Of a stretch of 64,000 bases of DNA, positions 13,401-23,352 are shown one piece after another. The position numbers were made by a program, and so were the translations under genes. The DNA is from Arcuatula senhousia (taxonomy: Eukaryota; Mollusca; Bivalvia; Mytilida; Mytilidae). The stretch is from assembly GCA_963971305.1 (NCBI GenBank), contig CAXARO010001053.1:1-64000 (forward strand). The letters run 5' to 3'. The notes under the pieces are model-generated. The model saw nothing but the letters and a program-made list of their open reading frames with translations. It had not been told where the DNA came from and made no database searches. Every line of letters starts with the position of its first letter. The stretch's first letter is position 1.

Positions 13401-16400
13401 TTGCTAAGTTCAAGGGCCGTAATTTAGGCCAAAATCAGTGGACCGGAACTAAACTCGAACTTGACCTGTAACTCATCATGGTAGACTCACATACCAAAAA
13501 TCTTTTGAATATATGCAAGGATATGGAAAAAAAGTGCGGAAAATTTTTTTTTTTACAAAATTTGCTAAGTTCAAGGGCCGTAATTTAGGTCAAAATCAGT
13601 GGACCGGAACGAAACTCGAACTTGACCTGTAACTCATTATGGTAGACTCACATACCAAAAATCTTTTGAATATATGCAAGGATGTGGAAAAAAAGTGCGG
13701 AAAACTTATTTTTACAAAATTTGCTAAGTTCAAGGGCCGTAATTTAGGTCAAAATCAGTGGACCGGAACGAAACTCGAACTTGACCTGTAACTCATCATG
13801 GTAGACTCACATACCAAAAGTCTTTTGAATATATGCAAGGATGTCGAAAAAAAGTGCGGAAAACTAAAGTGTGAGGGACGAACGGACCGAAAAACTATAT
13901 GCCCCCCAACAAAGTTGGCGGGGCATAAAAACAGTTAAAGGGGAATAACTCTTAAATGGCTGATCTGACAATTTTGACCCTGAAATCATTTTTGTAGATC
14001 TGAATGACCAAAACAATTATGAAATGCTAACTTTTCCTATAAGTCTTAACGGTTTTCAAGAAATTGTCCAAAAACTGCAAAAATGGTCAATTTTGACGAT
14101 TAAAGGGCAATTACTCCTATAAGGAGTCATTTCACAATTTTGACTCCATTAAGAGATTTGAAGAGCTTTTGATGCTAAACATGAAAGGTTGCTTCGGATT
14201 TTCTCTATTTCTCATACTTTTCGAGTTATAAGCCAAAAACAATGGTCTGACCCCCGTGTTCTATTTTTAGCAACGGCGGCCATGTTGGTTTGTCAACATG
14301 TATATAGTATACCAAGTTTCAATGCAATCCCTACAGTGGTTTTAGAGAAGAAGATCTTTGAAGAAAAGTTAACGGACGGACGGAAGGACGATGGACGACG
14401 AACGCTTAATGATGACAATAGCTCACATGACCCTTCGGGTCAGGTGAGCTAATAATGTCCTTACACTGAACAATTCTCAATTTGGTGATTTTCTCCATCT
14501 TGAGATAAAGGACACAACAGATTCTGGGAAGTCTGCTTCATGCTAGGTTTATATCTCAAAATAGACGCTAAAGGAAAACTTTCAACAAAGCTTTAGATAA
14601 CAAATGTGATTATTTCAATTTTCCAATTGTCAACTTTCCTTTCTTGTGTAGCAACATTGGCTCCTGCTTCTAAATGGAGTTTAAGTATCACAACTGATTC
14701 ATGGTTCCAGAACTTCATGTCTGACACAAAAATTGTTTAAAACACAGGGTTACATGTCACTCCATGGGTTGTTATTCACTGAAGAAATGTTACGGAAGAC
14801 ATTATGCACTCATAGACTAATTCTAAGAATGAGTGCAGATGGTGATTTTTCATAGGGCTTTGTTTTTTTTCTACTTTACCATATTTTACATGCTGAGTTG
14901 ACCATTAGCAGTGTGACGGGTGTGCTATAGCAAGCTGGAACTGCTTACCCTTTCAGCGCACCTGAGTTCACTCTCATAACGTCTTGAGTTCATCTTGTTG
15001 ATTGCCATCTGTTGTTTCTGTATTTATTTGTTTTTATGTTGTCTGTTTCTTCATGGCTGTTCTTGTTTGTGTTAACTGGTTTTGTCTTTGCGCTTTTGGG
15101 ACTTTAACATTTGGATGCCCCATTGGTACCTTTGCTTCTTTAAACATGTTGAATTGCTTATATGCCTTTTGTTCTTCAAATGCTGATCATTTTAAAACAT
15201 GTTTATTTATTAGTACCTTTGTGGATTCTTGACTTGTCAACAGGGCACAAGTATTAGGTCTGGTTTCCACTGAGATTTCCACCTGGTCTCCTCCTACAAG
15301 ACCTCCTCCAAACACAATGGGGTAGATCCACTTACAGCAGGGATTTCCTGTGTATTTTGGCACTAGGACTTTGAGCTAAAAAATACATAGTAGAAATGAA
15401 ATAATTAAAAATCAAATTACTAGGATTAATATTGTACAATATGTTAAAAATTAGAGAGGCATAACAGGGGTGGAATTTAGCACAAGCTAAGAGGTCAAAT
15501 GCTCCTGGATTGTCAAATTCTGCTTCTAATTTTTTTTTCTACAGGCAAATCATTGATTAGAAATTATGTACTTGACAAAACGATCATATTATTTCTGCCT
15601 AAATACATGTATCTGTAACTTTTTTATGTTTTATTTGGGTTATACATCCATGATTTGCCCCTTGAAAATATATTTTTTAGATTCTATCCTTGAATTACGT
15701 GTATACGTAAGTTACAAACATGAACCATATCTATGATAGAAATGACAGCTTAATGTTTTATGTATTATTTATCAACATTTCAAGGGGTGTCAAACAAGGA
15801 GACTCATTGAGCCCCACTTTGTTTAACATTTTTATAAATGATATAACAGCTGAATTGGATAGTAACATGTCAAATCCACTAAGTATTGTAAATAGTAAAT
15901 AAGGGTGCCTTCTTTTTGCTGATGACCTACTTTTACTCTCAGAAACCAAAGAGGGTCTTCAAACCAGTATTGATAAGGTTGCCTCTTTTTGTGAAAACTG
16001 GCAACTTTCTTTAAATGTTAATAAAACTAAAAGCATGATATTCTCAAAAAGGAAACATAAATCTGATCCTTTTGTAGTAAAATTTAAAAATGAAAACATT
16101 GAAAATGTGGAAGAATACCGCTATCTAGGACTACTCATTAGATCGAATGGCAATCTCAGTCATAGCATAAATGACCTAACCAATAAAGCTAGGAAGGTTA
16201 TGTTTTCTATTAAATCCTATACAAACTCTTTGAATAACCTACCTGTAAATGTATCAAATAATCTATTTGATAATATGGTAAAGCCTATCTTGACTTACAA
16301 TTCTGAAGTAACTTACTCGGATTCATATTCAGCTTATTTCAAAGCAAAAAAAAGAGCTTTGATTTCAGGAAAATACATAGATCCATTTGATTTCATTGAC

Positions 16401-17633
16401 AAAATTCACCTAGAAAGATTACACCTAGGATATTGCAAATATGTCCTTGGTGTCAATAAGAATTCCTCAAATTTTGGAGTGAGAACTGAACTTGGTAGAC
16501 TTCCAATAGATTGCCATATAAAAGTACAATCATTAATGTACTTGGCACGTTTATTTACATCTGATTTAAACCCTCTTTTAGAAGAATCATTTCAACTATC
16601 AGAATCTTTAGATGCTAGTGGCATGTACACATGGGTCTCATATGCAAAAGATATCCTTTCAGAATCTGAAATCGATATAGAGAGACTGAAAGTTTGCAGA
16701 GACCAGAAAAGTCTAAACAATATTAAAAAGTACATCAAATGCCAAATGCATACATATTACATAAAACTTTTTAAAGATAAATTAAATAGTATAGATGAAA
16801 AAAGCAAACTTTTTTTCTATAAAAAACTAAATATTAACTTTCTAACTAAACCTTATTTATCCATTTCAGATTTTGAATTTAGGAGGTTAATTACTAAATT
16901 AAGAATAAGTGATCATGTATTGTTAATTGAAAAGGGAAGGCATTTTAAAATACCCAGGGAAGAAAGACTTTGCCAAAAATGTAAATTATTAGATGATGAA
17001 ATCCACTTTTTATTACACTGTAATATTAATTCAAACTTAAGAAAAGAATATTTTGAGTTTCTTTCTTTTAATAGCTTTTTTAAAGACCTAAACATCAGTG
17101 AAAAAATTATATACATATTAAACCCATCAACACCAACAGAGGTAAATAAATTAGGATCCTTTATTAAAAAGTCTATAGAACTGAGGACAGGGGAACCTTA
17201 AACATTTGCTTCATAATGTATATATATATTTTTTCAACTTGTTACATGTGTATTTGTATGTATGTCTGTTTATGTCTATGTTATACTGTCACAAACTGTA
17301 TATATAGTTTATATGACAATAAAGATTGAATTGAAAAAAAAAAAATTGAATATTATCATGATTATGTTTTTATACAAATTTTTCTTAATTTCTATATTTA
17401 AATTCATGAAAAAATAACTGCCAACACAAAATATATCGCAAAATCAATAGAAAATAAATACAGCATAGAAATAAGTACATTGAAGTATGTTTACAGATAT
17501 TTTTACAATCTATGCTTACAGGGTAGGAATGTTTCATTGTCACAACTTCTGCATTCCCATATTCTGTATCTGAACATGTATCGTGGCATTCCAGAACGAC
17601 CTCAGCGTGTCCTTGTCTGTGCTCTGCAACCAT
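1469..17633 (-). CDS. ureD: Urease accessory protein UreD, eight exons, 291 aa
   Basis: UreD is a urease maturation factor; with UreF and UreG it forms the cytosolic scaffold that delivers nickel to apo-urease. Coding exons in transcript order: 17633-17520, 15375-15217, 11937-11809, 10269-10178, 9601-9490, 8499-8412, 3400-3300, 1549-1469. All introns are GT-AG, the phases agree, and the summed length is 876 nt. Family blocks seen: HSYPLKVLVPK (residues 35-45), YPIVFGGGLVGGDQV (56-70), VIPDFCVCYRDANF (117-130), SQASDLVLVDWLTSGR (139-154), VMGTCIVLG (203-211) and the C-terminal LGADPF (280-285). Length is normal for UreD (about 270-300 aa). The start is the first ATG of exon 1; no clear upstream 5'UTR exon was found. 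Introns are packed with mobile elements, and the exon 7 donor is tandemly duplicated. The family call is strong; exon borders are inferred from splice signals and phase. Confidence 0.9.
1873..1921. repeat. Hairpin in ureD intron 7
   Basis: Two 17-nt arms (1873-1889 and 1905-1921) are complementary except for one base and enclose a 15-nt loop containing CGAACGCG. Weaker complementarity extends outward on both sides (GCACAGCACTACG against TAGGCGGTGCTA). It may be the hairpin end of a degraded mobile element; no matching second end was found. Confidence 0.5.
2467..3344 (-). repeat. 55-bp minisatellite built from the ureD exon 7 / intron 7 boundary
   Basis: About 16 head-to-tail units of 54-61 bp, mostly 55. 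Read on the minus strand, each unit holds 45 bp matching the last 15 codons of ureD exon 7 plus 10 bp matching the start of intron 7 (GTATACAAAC). The first unit, 3344-3290, is the real exon end and donor. Fourteen of fifteen junctions keep AAG|GTATAC; the one near 2843 has lost its GT, and the last unit lacks a donor. Units at 3127 and 3188 carry a 6-bp insertion. Each unit also has 7-bp inverted arms (AGGTATA/TATACCT). Open frames across the array are translations of the repeat. Confidence 0.93.
3655..5520 (+). mobile_element. Element A: hairpin-ended core-repeat (pearl/HINE-like) element
   Basis: ATGTCTCCCCTTCC (3655-3668) is repeated in exact inverse at 5506-5519. The right copy is one arm of a terminal hairpin, 5489-5502 / 5508-5520. 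Between them lie about nine diverged direct repeats of 155-165 bp (roughly 3680-5190), recognisable by recurring TGACCTTGAGGTCAAAGGTC, CATATGAAGGTCATT and AAAAAGTTATG boxes. A 200-bp module with TTAACAGGAAGTAGGTGAG follows, then a (GAA)n microsatellite at 5443-5473. No coding capacity. The architecture resembles bivalve pearl elements and Helentron-associated non-autonomous elements. It sits in ureD intron 6. Confidence 0.75.
5885..6130 (-). repeat. Inverted partial copy of the element A 3' module
   Basis: The reverse complement of 5885-6127 aligns over most of its length with 5192-5420, sharing TCAAAGTCAAAAATGGC, the AAATATCAAG-type box and AAAACTGTTA. The terminal hairpin and microsatellite are missing. 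With element A it forms an inverted pair of about 240-bp arms separated by about 460 bp in the same intron. Confidence 0.65.
6249..7480 (-). mobile_element. Element F: hairpin-ended core-repeat element
   Basis: The left end is a hairpin, TATACGACCGCAAA (6249-6262) against 6266-6279, 13 of 14 paired. TGCGGTCGTAT at 7448-7458 is the inverted copy near the other end. Next to the hairpin is a GTCGTCTGCGTCTGCGTC microsatellite-like stretch. A module with AAGGAAGGTTGGTA, GCCAAAAGGGGCTAAAATG and the CAGGGG block occurs twice, about 476 bp apart (near 6357 and 6835). No coding capacity. The exact outer right boundary is uncertain. Confidence 0.65.
7547..7675. mobile_element. Short MITE-like inverted repeat
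   Basis: CTGGTCCTGAGAGAAA (7547-7562) pairs with 7660-7675 at 15 of 16 positions; the interior is AT-rich. No target-site duplication was resolved, so it could be a chance or degraded structure. Confidence 0.4.
8617..8990 (-). mobile_element. Element G: short hairpin-ended element
   Basis: CATACTCCACG (8622-8632) has a 10-of-11 inverted match at 8952-8962. The left end folds imperfectly (TACTCCACGCAA against TTGCGAAGGGTA) and is followed by a GTCCGTCTGTCTGTCTG stretch. The segment AACTACTGAACAG..TTTAATGAAACTTGG is nearly the same as one in element E (near 42920). Same layout as the larger elements, but with a single core unit. It lies in ureD intron 5. Confidence 0.6.
9602..10177. other. ureD intron 4, nothing else recognised
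   Basis: AT-rich intron between the exons at 10178-10269 and 9490-9601. No repeat family or open frame of interest was seen. Confidence 0.5.
10993..11662. mobile_element. hAT-type MITE with perfect 8-bp target duplication
   Basis: Terminal inverted repeats TAGGGATGGCAA (10993-11004) and TTGCCATCCCTA (11651-11662) match exactly over 12 bp. They are bordered by identical 8-mers GTTTTTTA (10985-10992 and 11663-11670). A TAGGG-type terminus with an 8-bp duplication is diagnostic of hAT transposons. The 670-bp interior is non-coding, so it is non-autonomous. It lies in ureD intron 3. Confidence 0.88.
11688..11780. repeat. Long hairpin just inside ureD intron 3
   Basis: Arms 11688-11724 and 11748-11780 pair over about 33 positions (CTTTCCTTTTTGATGC against GCATCAAAAAGGAAAG) around a 23-nt spacer. 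On the ureD transcript the structure begins 28 nt after the exon 3 donor (exon end at 11809). It may be a small MITE. Confidence 0.7.
12317..14451 (+). mobile_element. Element D: hairpin-ended element interrupted by element D2
   Basis: The left end carries the palindrome GGCTCCCAGGAGCC (12322-12335) and GCTCACCTGA (12343-12352). The right end is a hairpin, 14419-14433 / 14437-14451, whose right arm contains the inverted copy TCAGGTGAGC. A GGACGGACGGAAGGACG stretch precedes the hairpin. An internal unit of about 290 bp, marked by CAGTGGTTTCAGAGAAGATT and CAATGGCAGCCATGTTGG, is repeated. Termini match element E closely. Element D2 (12757-13926) is inserted in it. No coding capacity. Confidence 0.72.
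12757..13926 (+). mobile_element. Element D2: nested core-repeat element with 160-bp units
   Basis: Begins AACAAGG (12757) with ATGCCCCGC near 12785. Ends in the hairpin TATGCCCCCCAAC / GTTGGCGGGGCATA (13898-13927), which contains the inverted copy GCGGGGCAT. The core is six near-identical direct repeats of 159-161 bp, starting at 12881, 13040, 13201, 13360, 13519, 13680 and 13839 (the last partial). Flanking element D sequence rejoins cleanly across it. Core length matches the BIV160/pearl class of bivalve repeats. Confidence 0.78.
14495..15140 (+). pseudogene. T1: degraded copy of an RT-like element (T family), 3' part
   Basis: Aligns along its length with 59612-60300. The first 370 bp is a decayed version of the coding stretch there, with in-frame stops; readable pieces include EIKDTTDS and CSN. 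The last 230 bp is the non-coding tail ending near GGTACCTTTGCTTCT. It lies in ureD intron 2, 77 bp from exon 2. Confidence 0.7.
15772..17335 (+). pseudogene. 5'-truncated LINE (family a, copy 1): RT C-terminal part
   Basis: Encodes the back half of a non-LTR reverse transcriptase and its C-terminal domain. SRGVKQGDSLSPTLFNIFIND, the FADD catalytic box near 15917, and a terminal CX2CX7HX4C zinc-knuckle-like motif (CQKC..HFLLHC, around 16975-17022) are visible. One frame runs from about 15784 to 17201, broken only by a TAA at 15900-15902; copy 2 has TCA there. The 3' end is ACAATAAAGATTGAATTGAA followed by an A run. Copy 2 (32845-34840) is very similar but longer at the 5' end. It lies in ureD intron 1, antisense to the gene. 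Confidence 0.88.
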
Positions 17634-19707
17634 TTCTGTACCCTTCAATAATAAAGAATAAAACAAAGATACATAATAATACCTTTACATTTACATTGCA
17701 GATCAGCAGAATCAAAAACAAGGCTTAGGGGGCAACTTCCGAATCCCATTTAATGAATTAGTTAAAAAAACCCTGTAACCATGGAAATTAATTAAAAGCA
17801 ACATACAGCCTCTTTATCATAAAAAATCAAATCCAGAATATTTTTTTAGGGAAAAACCAAGCCCCCTTCCCTTCAAGTCAAATGGTCGGCCTCTAACTGG
17901 TTCTATGGGCTACTAATTCACGTTCATTTTACTCTGTAGAAAATGGCATTGAAATTTAAAGAAAACGGTCATATCAAGTATTTCTATTGTAGTCTTAATT
18001 TAACTGTCTATCATGCCTATCATGTCTATATCGGAACCTGAAAATAAAAACTTTTTTGTTTATTAAATGTTGCAAATTTATAAATCATTAAGTTGAGCTG
18101 CTCCTTCAGCTCACTGTTAAACTATTGTTGTTACTACCAGTGATTTCATGGCGTGACATCATTTTTTAAAATTCTAAAATCAGGAACATTATAAACATGT
18201 TTTAAAATATTCCTGTTCAAATTTACCACTCAGAACAAAACTGAATTTAATATGAATCTTGCATATTCTGGAGATGAATCTGCTTAGTTATCTGTATACA
18301 AACCACATGCTCTATCTGACCACAGTCAAAATATATGATAAGGTGATATAGATCGAGTTGGGTTGAAAAAAATTCATGCGACTGTAAAGTTGCATGAAGA
18401 CCAAAAATAAGGGGTACATGTAACATTAAATAGCTCTCACTTTTAAAAACATGCTGTCAAAAGTAAGTCAAGCTAGTCCGTCAACCAGGGCCCTGTCCAC
18501 AAACTGTTGCAAAATTTAAAACACGTACAAACTGAGAGTGATACATGTACATGTACTTACATTTTGCATGTTTGTTTATGAATTTATTCTTTTTTAATGG
18601 TGATCTGTAGGTTTACATTAAATATTTTGATTTTGTTATTGTTATGTTTGGTCGTAAATATAAAAACTTGTCATTAAACCATACATGTACACTATAATGA
18701 TGTCAAAATGCCTGTGAAAAAGGTCAACCAAGGGTCAGCAGATTGAGCAAATGTTTACTAACATTGTCCCAGTTTTTAACCCAACATTTCGGGTCCTTCT
18801 AAACGGCGCCCGGGGGCGCCCGGGGAAAATAAAGGCACCCGGGGCGAAATAAAAGGCACACAAGGGGGGATATTTATACATAATGTTTTTTTTTTGTTGG
18901 GGAATAAACCAATTTACGGTGAAATTATTTTATTTCATACATTCTTAGTATCATGGAATTAATTAAAGTGTAAGCTCGCCTTTTCTCACCAAATATTTCG
19001 AGAACATACAGATTCGCAAATTGGTGAAATCTCACAATATCTCATGCATATAAATGAGATCTCGTATAAATAACACATTTGGAAACTACAACTTTGAACT
19101 GTAATATCCCCAAAACAATAAAAGATATTCTCATGGTTCTTTTTACACAGTGAGACATGGGTGGTAAAGGTTTTTTTTCGTGCATCGTGTTGAGCAATTT
19201 TTATTTCCCGTTCAGCCGTGCATGGAGTTTCATCGTGCATCGTGTTTCTCTATTTTATTTCAAAGTGGCTACGATTACCTGGATTTACCTGGAAAAGTAA
19301 CAATAAGAAAAATATTATTGTTACCTGACGCCGGAAGTCAAAGTAAAATATTAACCGGTCCACGGATGCAGACCTGTTTTTTTATGAAAGTAACAATAAG
19401 AATTTTTCTTATTGTTACCGATCGTTATTGTTACATGAAAATGTGTTTTAAAAAACTAAAACAGACATCGGATTTGTTAAAAAATAATTCATAAGGCTAT
19501 TATAATACTCATGTTGCAGTGACATGAAAACAATAATTAAATTTGAATTATGATTATCTGAAATAGAAGTTATTTCATTTTTTTGGCTGCATTTCCTATA
19601 CATCCATGCAGTAAGTTGCTTCAGGTTTTCTTCAAAATCGATAAATGAATTGAATTGTATCTCGGAAGCCATTTTGATATGTTGTGAGCTTGAGTTTTTT
19701 TAACGTA
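17634..19707. other. Upstream region of ureD, no exon recognised
   Basis: Contains the presumed ureD promoter and 5'UTR, but no TATA-like element or leader exon can be supported. A small GC-rich patch (18804-18845, repeats of GCGCCCGGGG) stands out from AT-rich surroundings. The hairpins at 19297-19434 are listed separately. Confidence 0.4.
19297..19434. repeat. Paired GTAACAATAAG hairpins
   Basis: GTAACAATAA at 19297 pairs with TTATTGTTAC ending at 19324. GTAACAATAAGAA at 19390 pairs perfectly with TTCTTATTGTTAC ending at 19418. A third half-arm CGTTATTGTTAC lies at 19423-19434. The outer copies also pair with each other, suggesting a small foldback element or one MITE inserted into another. 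Confidence 0.6.
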
Positions 19708-19771
19708 ACTTTATGAGATATCTTATAAAAAATAACTTATAAGATATCTAATAAACTTTATGAGATATCTT
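19708..19771. repeat. Palindromic minisatellite, left remnant
   Basis: Three units of the GAGATATCTTAT / ATAAGATATCTAAT type, the same repeat as at 23074-23352. It is separated from that array by the LINE. Confidence 0.75.
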
Positions 19772-19784
19772 AAATATAAATATA

Positions 19785-22700
19785 AGCCCATCCATGTATG
19801 AGAGGTATGGCAATTCTTCAGCGGAATGGATATGTCCATGCTGTGGAACACCAAATCATTCCAGGACTATTTTTCAGTCCTGTTATTCATCAGGAAATTC
19901 CATTTTGGCTACAAATTCATTTTCATGTTTATCACAATCAGATAGCTCGGCATTTTCATTAAGTTTAAATGATAATCTAGATAATTTTAAAATAGGTGAC
20001 CCTGTAGCTTCATCTTCACCTAAACCACCAAAACCAAATAAAAGAATAAATAGGTTAAACTCTCTAAGAGTACTAACTGTGAATTTCAGAAGCTGTAAAA
20101 ACAAGGCTCCACAAATAGAAAATTTAATATCCTCATCCAATCCTGATATCATCATAGGGAATGAAACATGGCTAAATAAGGATATTCTATCCTCTGAAAT
20201 TCTGCCCACAACACTATTTGAGGATGTTTACCGTAGGGACCGTGATGGAAAAGAAGGCGGTGGTGTTCTCATTGCCATCAAAAAAGGTATCATATGTCAA
20301 CAAATTTATAAAAGTAAGAAATCTGAATTAATAGCAGTGAAAGTTAGTATAACTGATGATAAATCTTTGGTCATAGTTTCAGTATATAGACCACCAAGTA
20401 AAACTGATCTTAACTATTTTAAACAAATGCAATCAGAAATAATTGACATCAAAAAGGAATATAAGAACTCCACGTTCTGGCTAAGTGGTGATCTAAACCT
20501 CCCAGACATAAATTGGTCAACAATGACTATTGATGGAAATATGTATCCAAAAGAATTCAATGAAATTTTTCTTGAAACCATAAATACTTTAGGTCTTGAC
20601 CAAATGGTCGATTTTCCAACGAGAAAAGAAAACATTTTGGATGTCTTTTGTACTAATCAACCAACATTAGTTACAAAAATCAAATCCATTCCAGGAATCT
20701 CTGATCATAATATAGTATTAGTGGATGCAATTTGTAAACCATAAAGAGCAAAACAGTGTCCTCATAGAATTTATCTGTGGAAGAAAATGGATTTTGATAA
20801 AGTTAAGAACATAACTAGGTCATTTATAACTGAATTGCTTAGTCAAACAACCTTAGATCTATCTATAGATCAGTTGTGGATAAAATTTAGAGATGGTATT
20901 TCTAAAATCATTAATGATAATGTTCCAAGTAAAATGACTAGGAAGAAATATACAAATCCCTGGGCTAATAGAAAAATAGATAATCTGTGTAAGAAACAAA
21001 GAAAAGCCTTTAATAAAGCGAAAAAGACAGGGAAGAAAGAACATAAAGATAAATATAAAAAACTCAAAGCCACAGCGCAAAGAGAAATTAGAAAAGCTCA
21101 AAGAAATTATATGGACGAGGTCATCAGTCCACAGTTAACAGAAAAACCTAAAACCTTTTGGCAATACATTAAAGGGAAGAAAACAGAAACCATTGGTGTT
21201 TCCCCACTGAGGGGGAAGGATGGTCTTCTTTATAGTGATTCACTCACTCAAGCAAATATCCTTAATGAACAGTTCAAAAGTGCATTTACCAAGGAAAATA
21301 AAACTTCAATGCCAAATAAAAGTAACAGCCCTTTTCCTACCATGCCAGAAATTGATATAAATGTTAATGGTATAACTAAACTCTTAAAAAATATAAACCC
21401 TCACAAGGCTAGTGGGCCAGATAATATCCCAGCAATGTTTCTAAACAAATTTTCTGAAGAAATATCACCATTTCTCGGGTTCTTTTTTCAAAAGTCAATA
21501 AATGATAACAAAATCCCATATGATTGGAAACAGGCAAATGTTGTACCTATCTTTAAAAAAGGAGATAAACATAATGCAATTAATTACAGGCCGGTCTCAC
21601 TGACTGCTATTTGTTGTAAATTATTAGAACATATAATAACTAGTAGTATCAGAAAACATCTTGACCTTAATAACATATTAAGTGACTGCCAACATGGCTT
21701 TAGAAGTAAGCGTTCTTGTAACTAGCATTCAGGATATTGCTAAGTCATTATCTGATGGTAACCAAGTTGATGCAATCCTTTTAGACTTTAGTAAGGCCTT
21801 TGATAAAGTGCCACATGAAAGATTACTGCTGAAACTCAACTACTATGGTATAAGGAATAATAATTTAAATTGGATTAAAGACTTCCTTTCTAATAGACAA
21901 CAACAAGTCCTTTTAAATGGTGTTCAATCTTCTAAATTATCTGTAGATTCAGGAGTGCCACAAGGCACTGTGTTAGGCCCAACTTTATTTCTGCTCTTTA
22001 TTAATGACCTACCCGAACAGGTTTCAAGTCACACTCGTCTCTTTGCAGACGATTGCTTATTATATAGGATAACTAATAATGAAAGTGACTCTAAGGAATT
22101 ACAAAATGATCTGTCAAACCTTGAGCACTGGGAATCAGAGTGGCAAATGAATTTTAACCCTGACAAATGTTATGTACTAAATATTTCTAAAAAGTCTAAA
22201 ACAAATCTGTTTAAATACAAATTACATAACCAAATACTTGAAACCGTACCAGATAGTAAATACTTGGGTGTCACTATAAGTAATGATCTAGATTGGGGAC
22301 AGCATATAAATAATGTAACGTCAAAGGCAAATAAAACCTTAGGTTTTCTTCTTCGTAGGAACATGAAACACTGCTCACGTAAGGTCAAAAACCTTACGTA
22401 TACATCACTTGTACGTCCTGTTTTAGAGTACTCCTCCCCAGTTTGGGACCCTTACAAACAAAATCAAACCAACCAACTTGAGCAGATTCAGCGTAAGGCA
22501 GCCAGATATGTATTCAATGAATACACTGACAGATCACCCGGTGCAGTGACTAATATGATCAACAATCTTAAATGGGAAAGTCTACAATCTCGTAGAACTA
22601 AAGCTAAACTTGTTCTAATTTATAAGATAAATTCTGGATTAGTAGAACTTAAAAATGACATGTTAACTCAATCTGATAGGCGCACTAGGGGACAACATAA

Positions 22701-23073
22701 ATTTAGACAAGTGTATACAAATAAAGACTATAATAAATTTTCCTTCTTTCCACACACAATAACAGTCTGGAACAACCTGCCAGAGGCCATATGCATGTCT
22801 CCCTCATTGGAGTCCTTCAAAAGTGGTATCTCCACATTAACATTTGGAGGACCCATTTTGGCTAATTAATAATTATATATAAGCTTAGCCACTGTACATA
22901 ATGTGATTAATATCATATGATTTTAAACTGTAAACTAGGGATTGCAATCTTGCAATCTTTTAAACTTCGACCCCCATTTTCATATCATAGCACAGTTGTT
23001 CCGGGAAGTTCCACACTCCACACGGAGTCTACTCCCGTATCAGGAAGATGATGATGATGATGATGATGATGAT
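19785..23073 (+). pseudogene. Jockey/CR1-like LINE: endonuclease plus reverse transcriptase, lightly broken
   Basis: One coding unit of about 1025 codons with two breaks. 19794-20744 encodes a truncated zinc-finger-like N-terminus (WICPCC) and an APE-type endonuclease: NFRS, GNETW, SVYRPPS, GDLNLPDINW, SDHNIVLV. A TAA at 20742-20744 interrupts the frame, which resumes unchanged. The reverse transcriptase follows, with a frameshift near 21715-21725 and continuation to 22869. LLDFSKAFDKVPHE and FADDCLLY are the catalytic boxes; GVPQGTVLGPTLF precedes the latter. A 180-bp 3'UTR ends in (GAT)n at 23047-23073, a CR1/L2-type tail. The 5' end is truncated inside a minisatellite. Confidence 0.9.
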
Positions 23074-23352
23074 CTTATAAACTTTATAAGATATCTTATT
23101 AGTTTTATAAGATATCTTATAAATTATTTAATATGAGATATCTAATAATCTTTATAAGATATCTTGTAAACTTTATGAGATATCTTATATGTTTTATAAG
23201 ATATCTTATATGTTTTATAAGATATCTCATATGTTTTATAAGATATCTTATAAACTCCCATTTATATGAGATATCTTATATATTTAATAAGATATCTTAT
23301 AAAGTATATGAGATATTTTATACACTTTATAAGATATATTATATTATAAGGC
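23074..23352. repeat. Palindromic ATAAGATATCTTAT minisatellite, right part
   Basis: About twelve units of roughly 20-24 bp, each centred on the palindrome ATAAGATATCTTAT or its GAGATATC variant. Open frames such as the IRYLI-rich ones are translations of the repeat. Confidence 0.85.
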
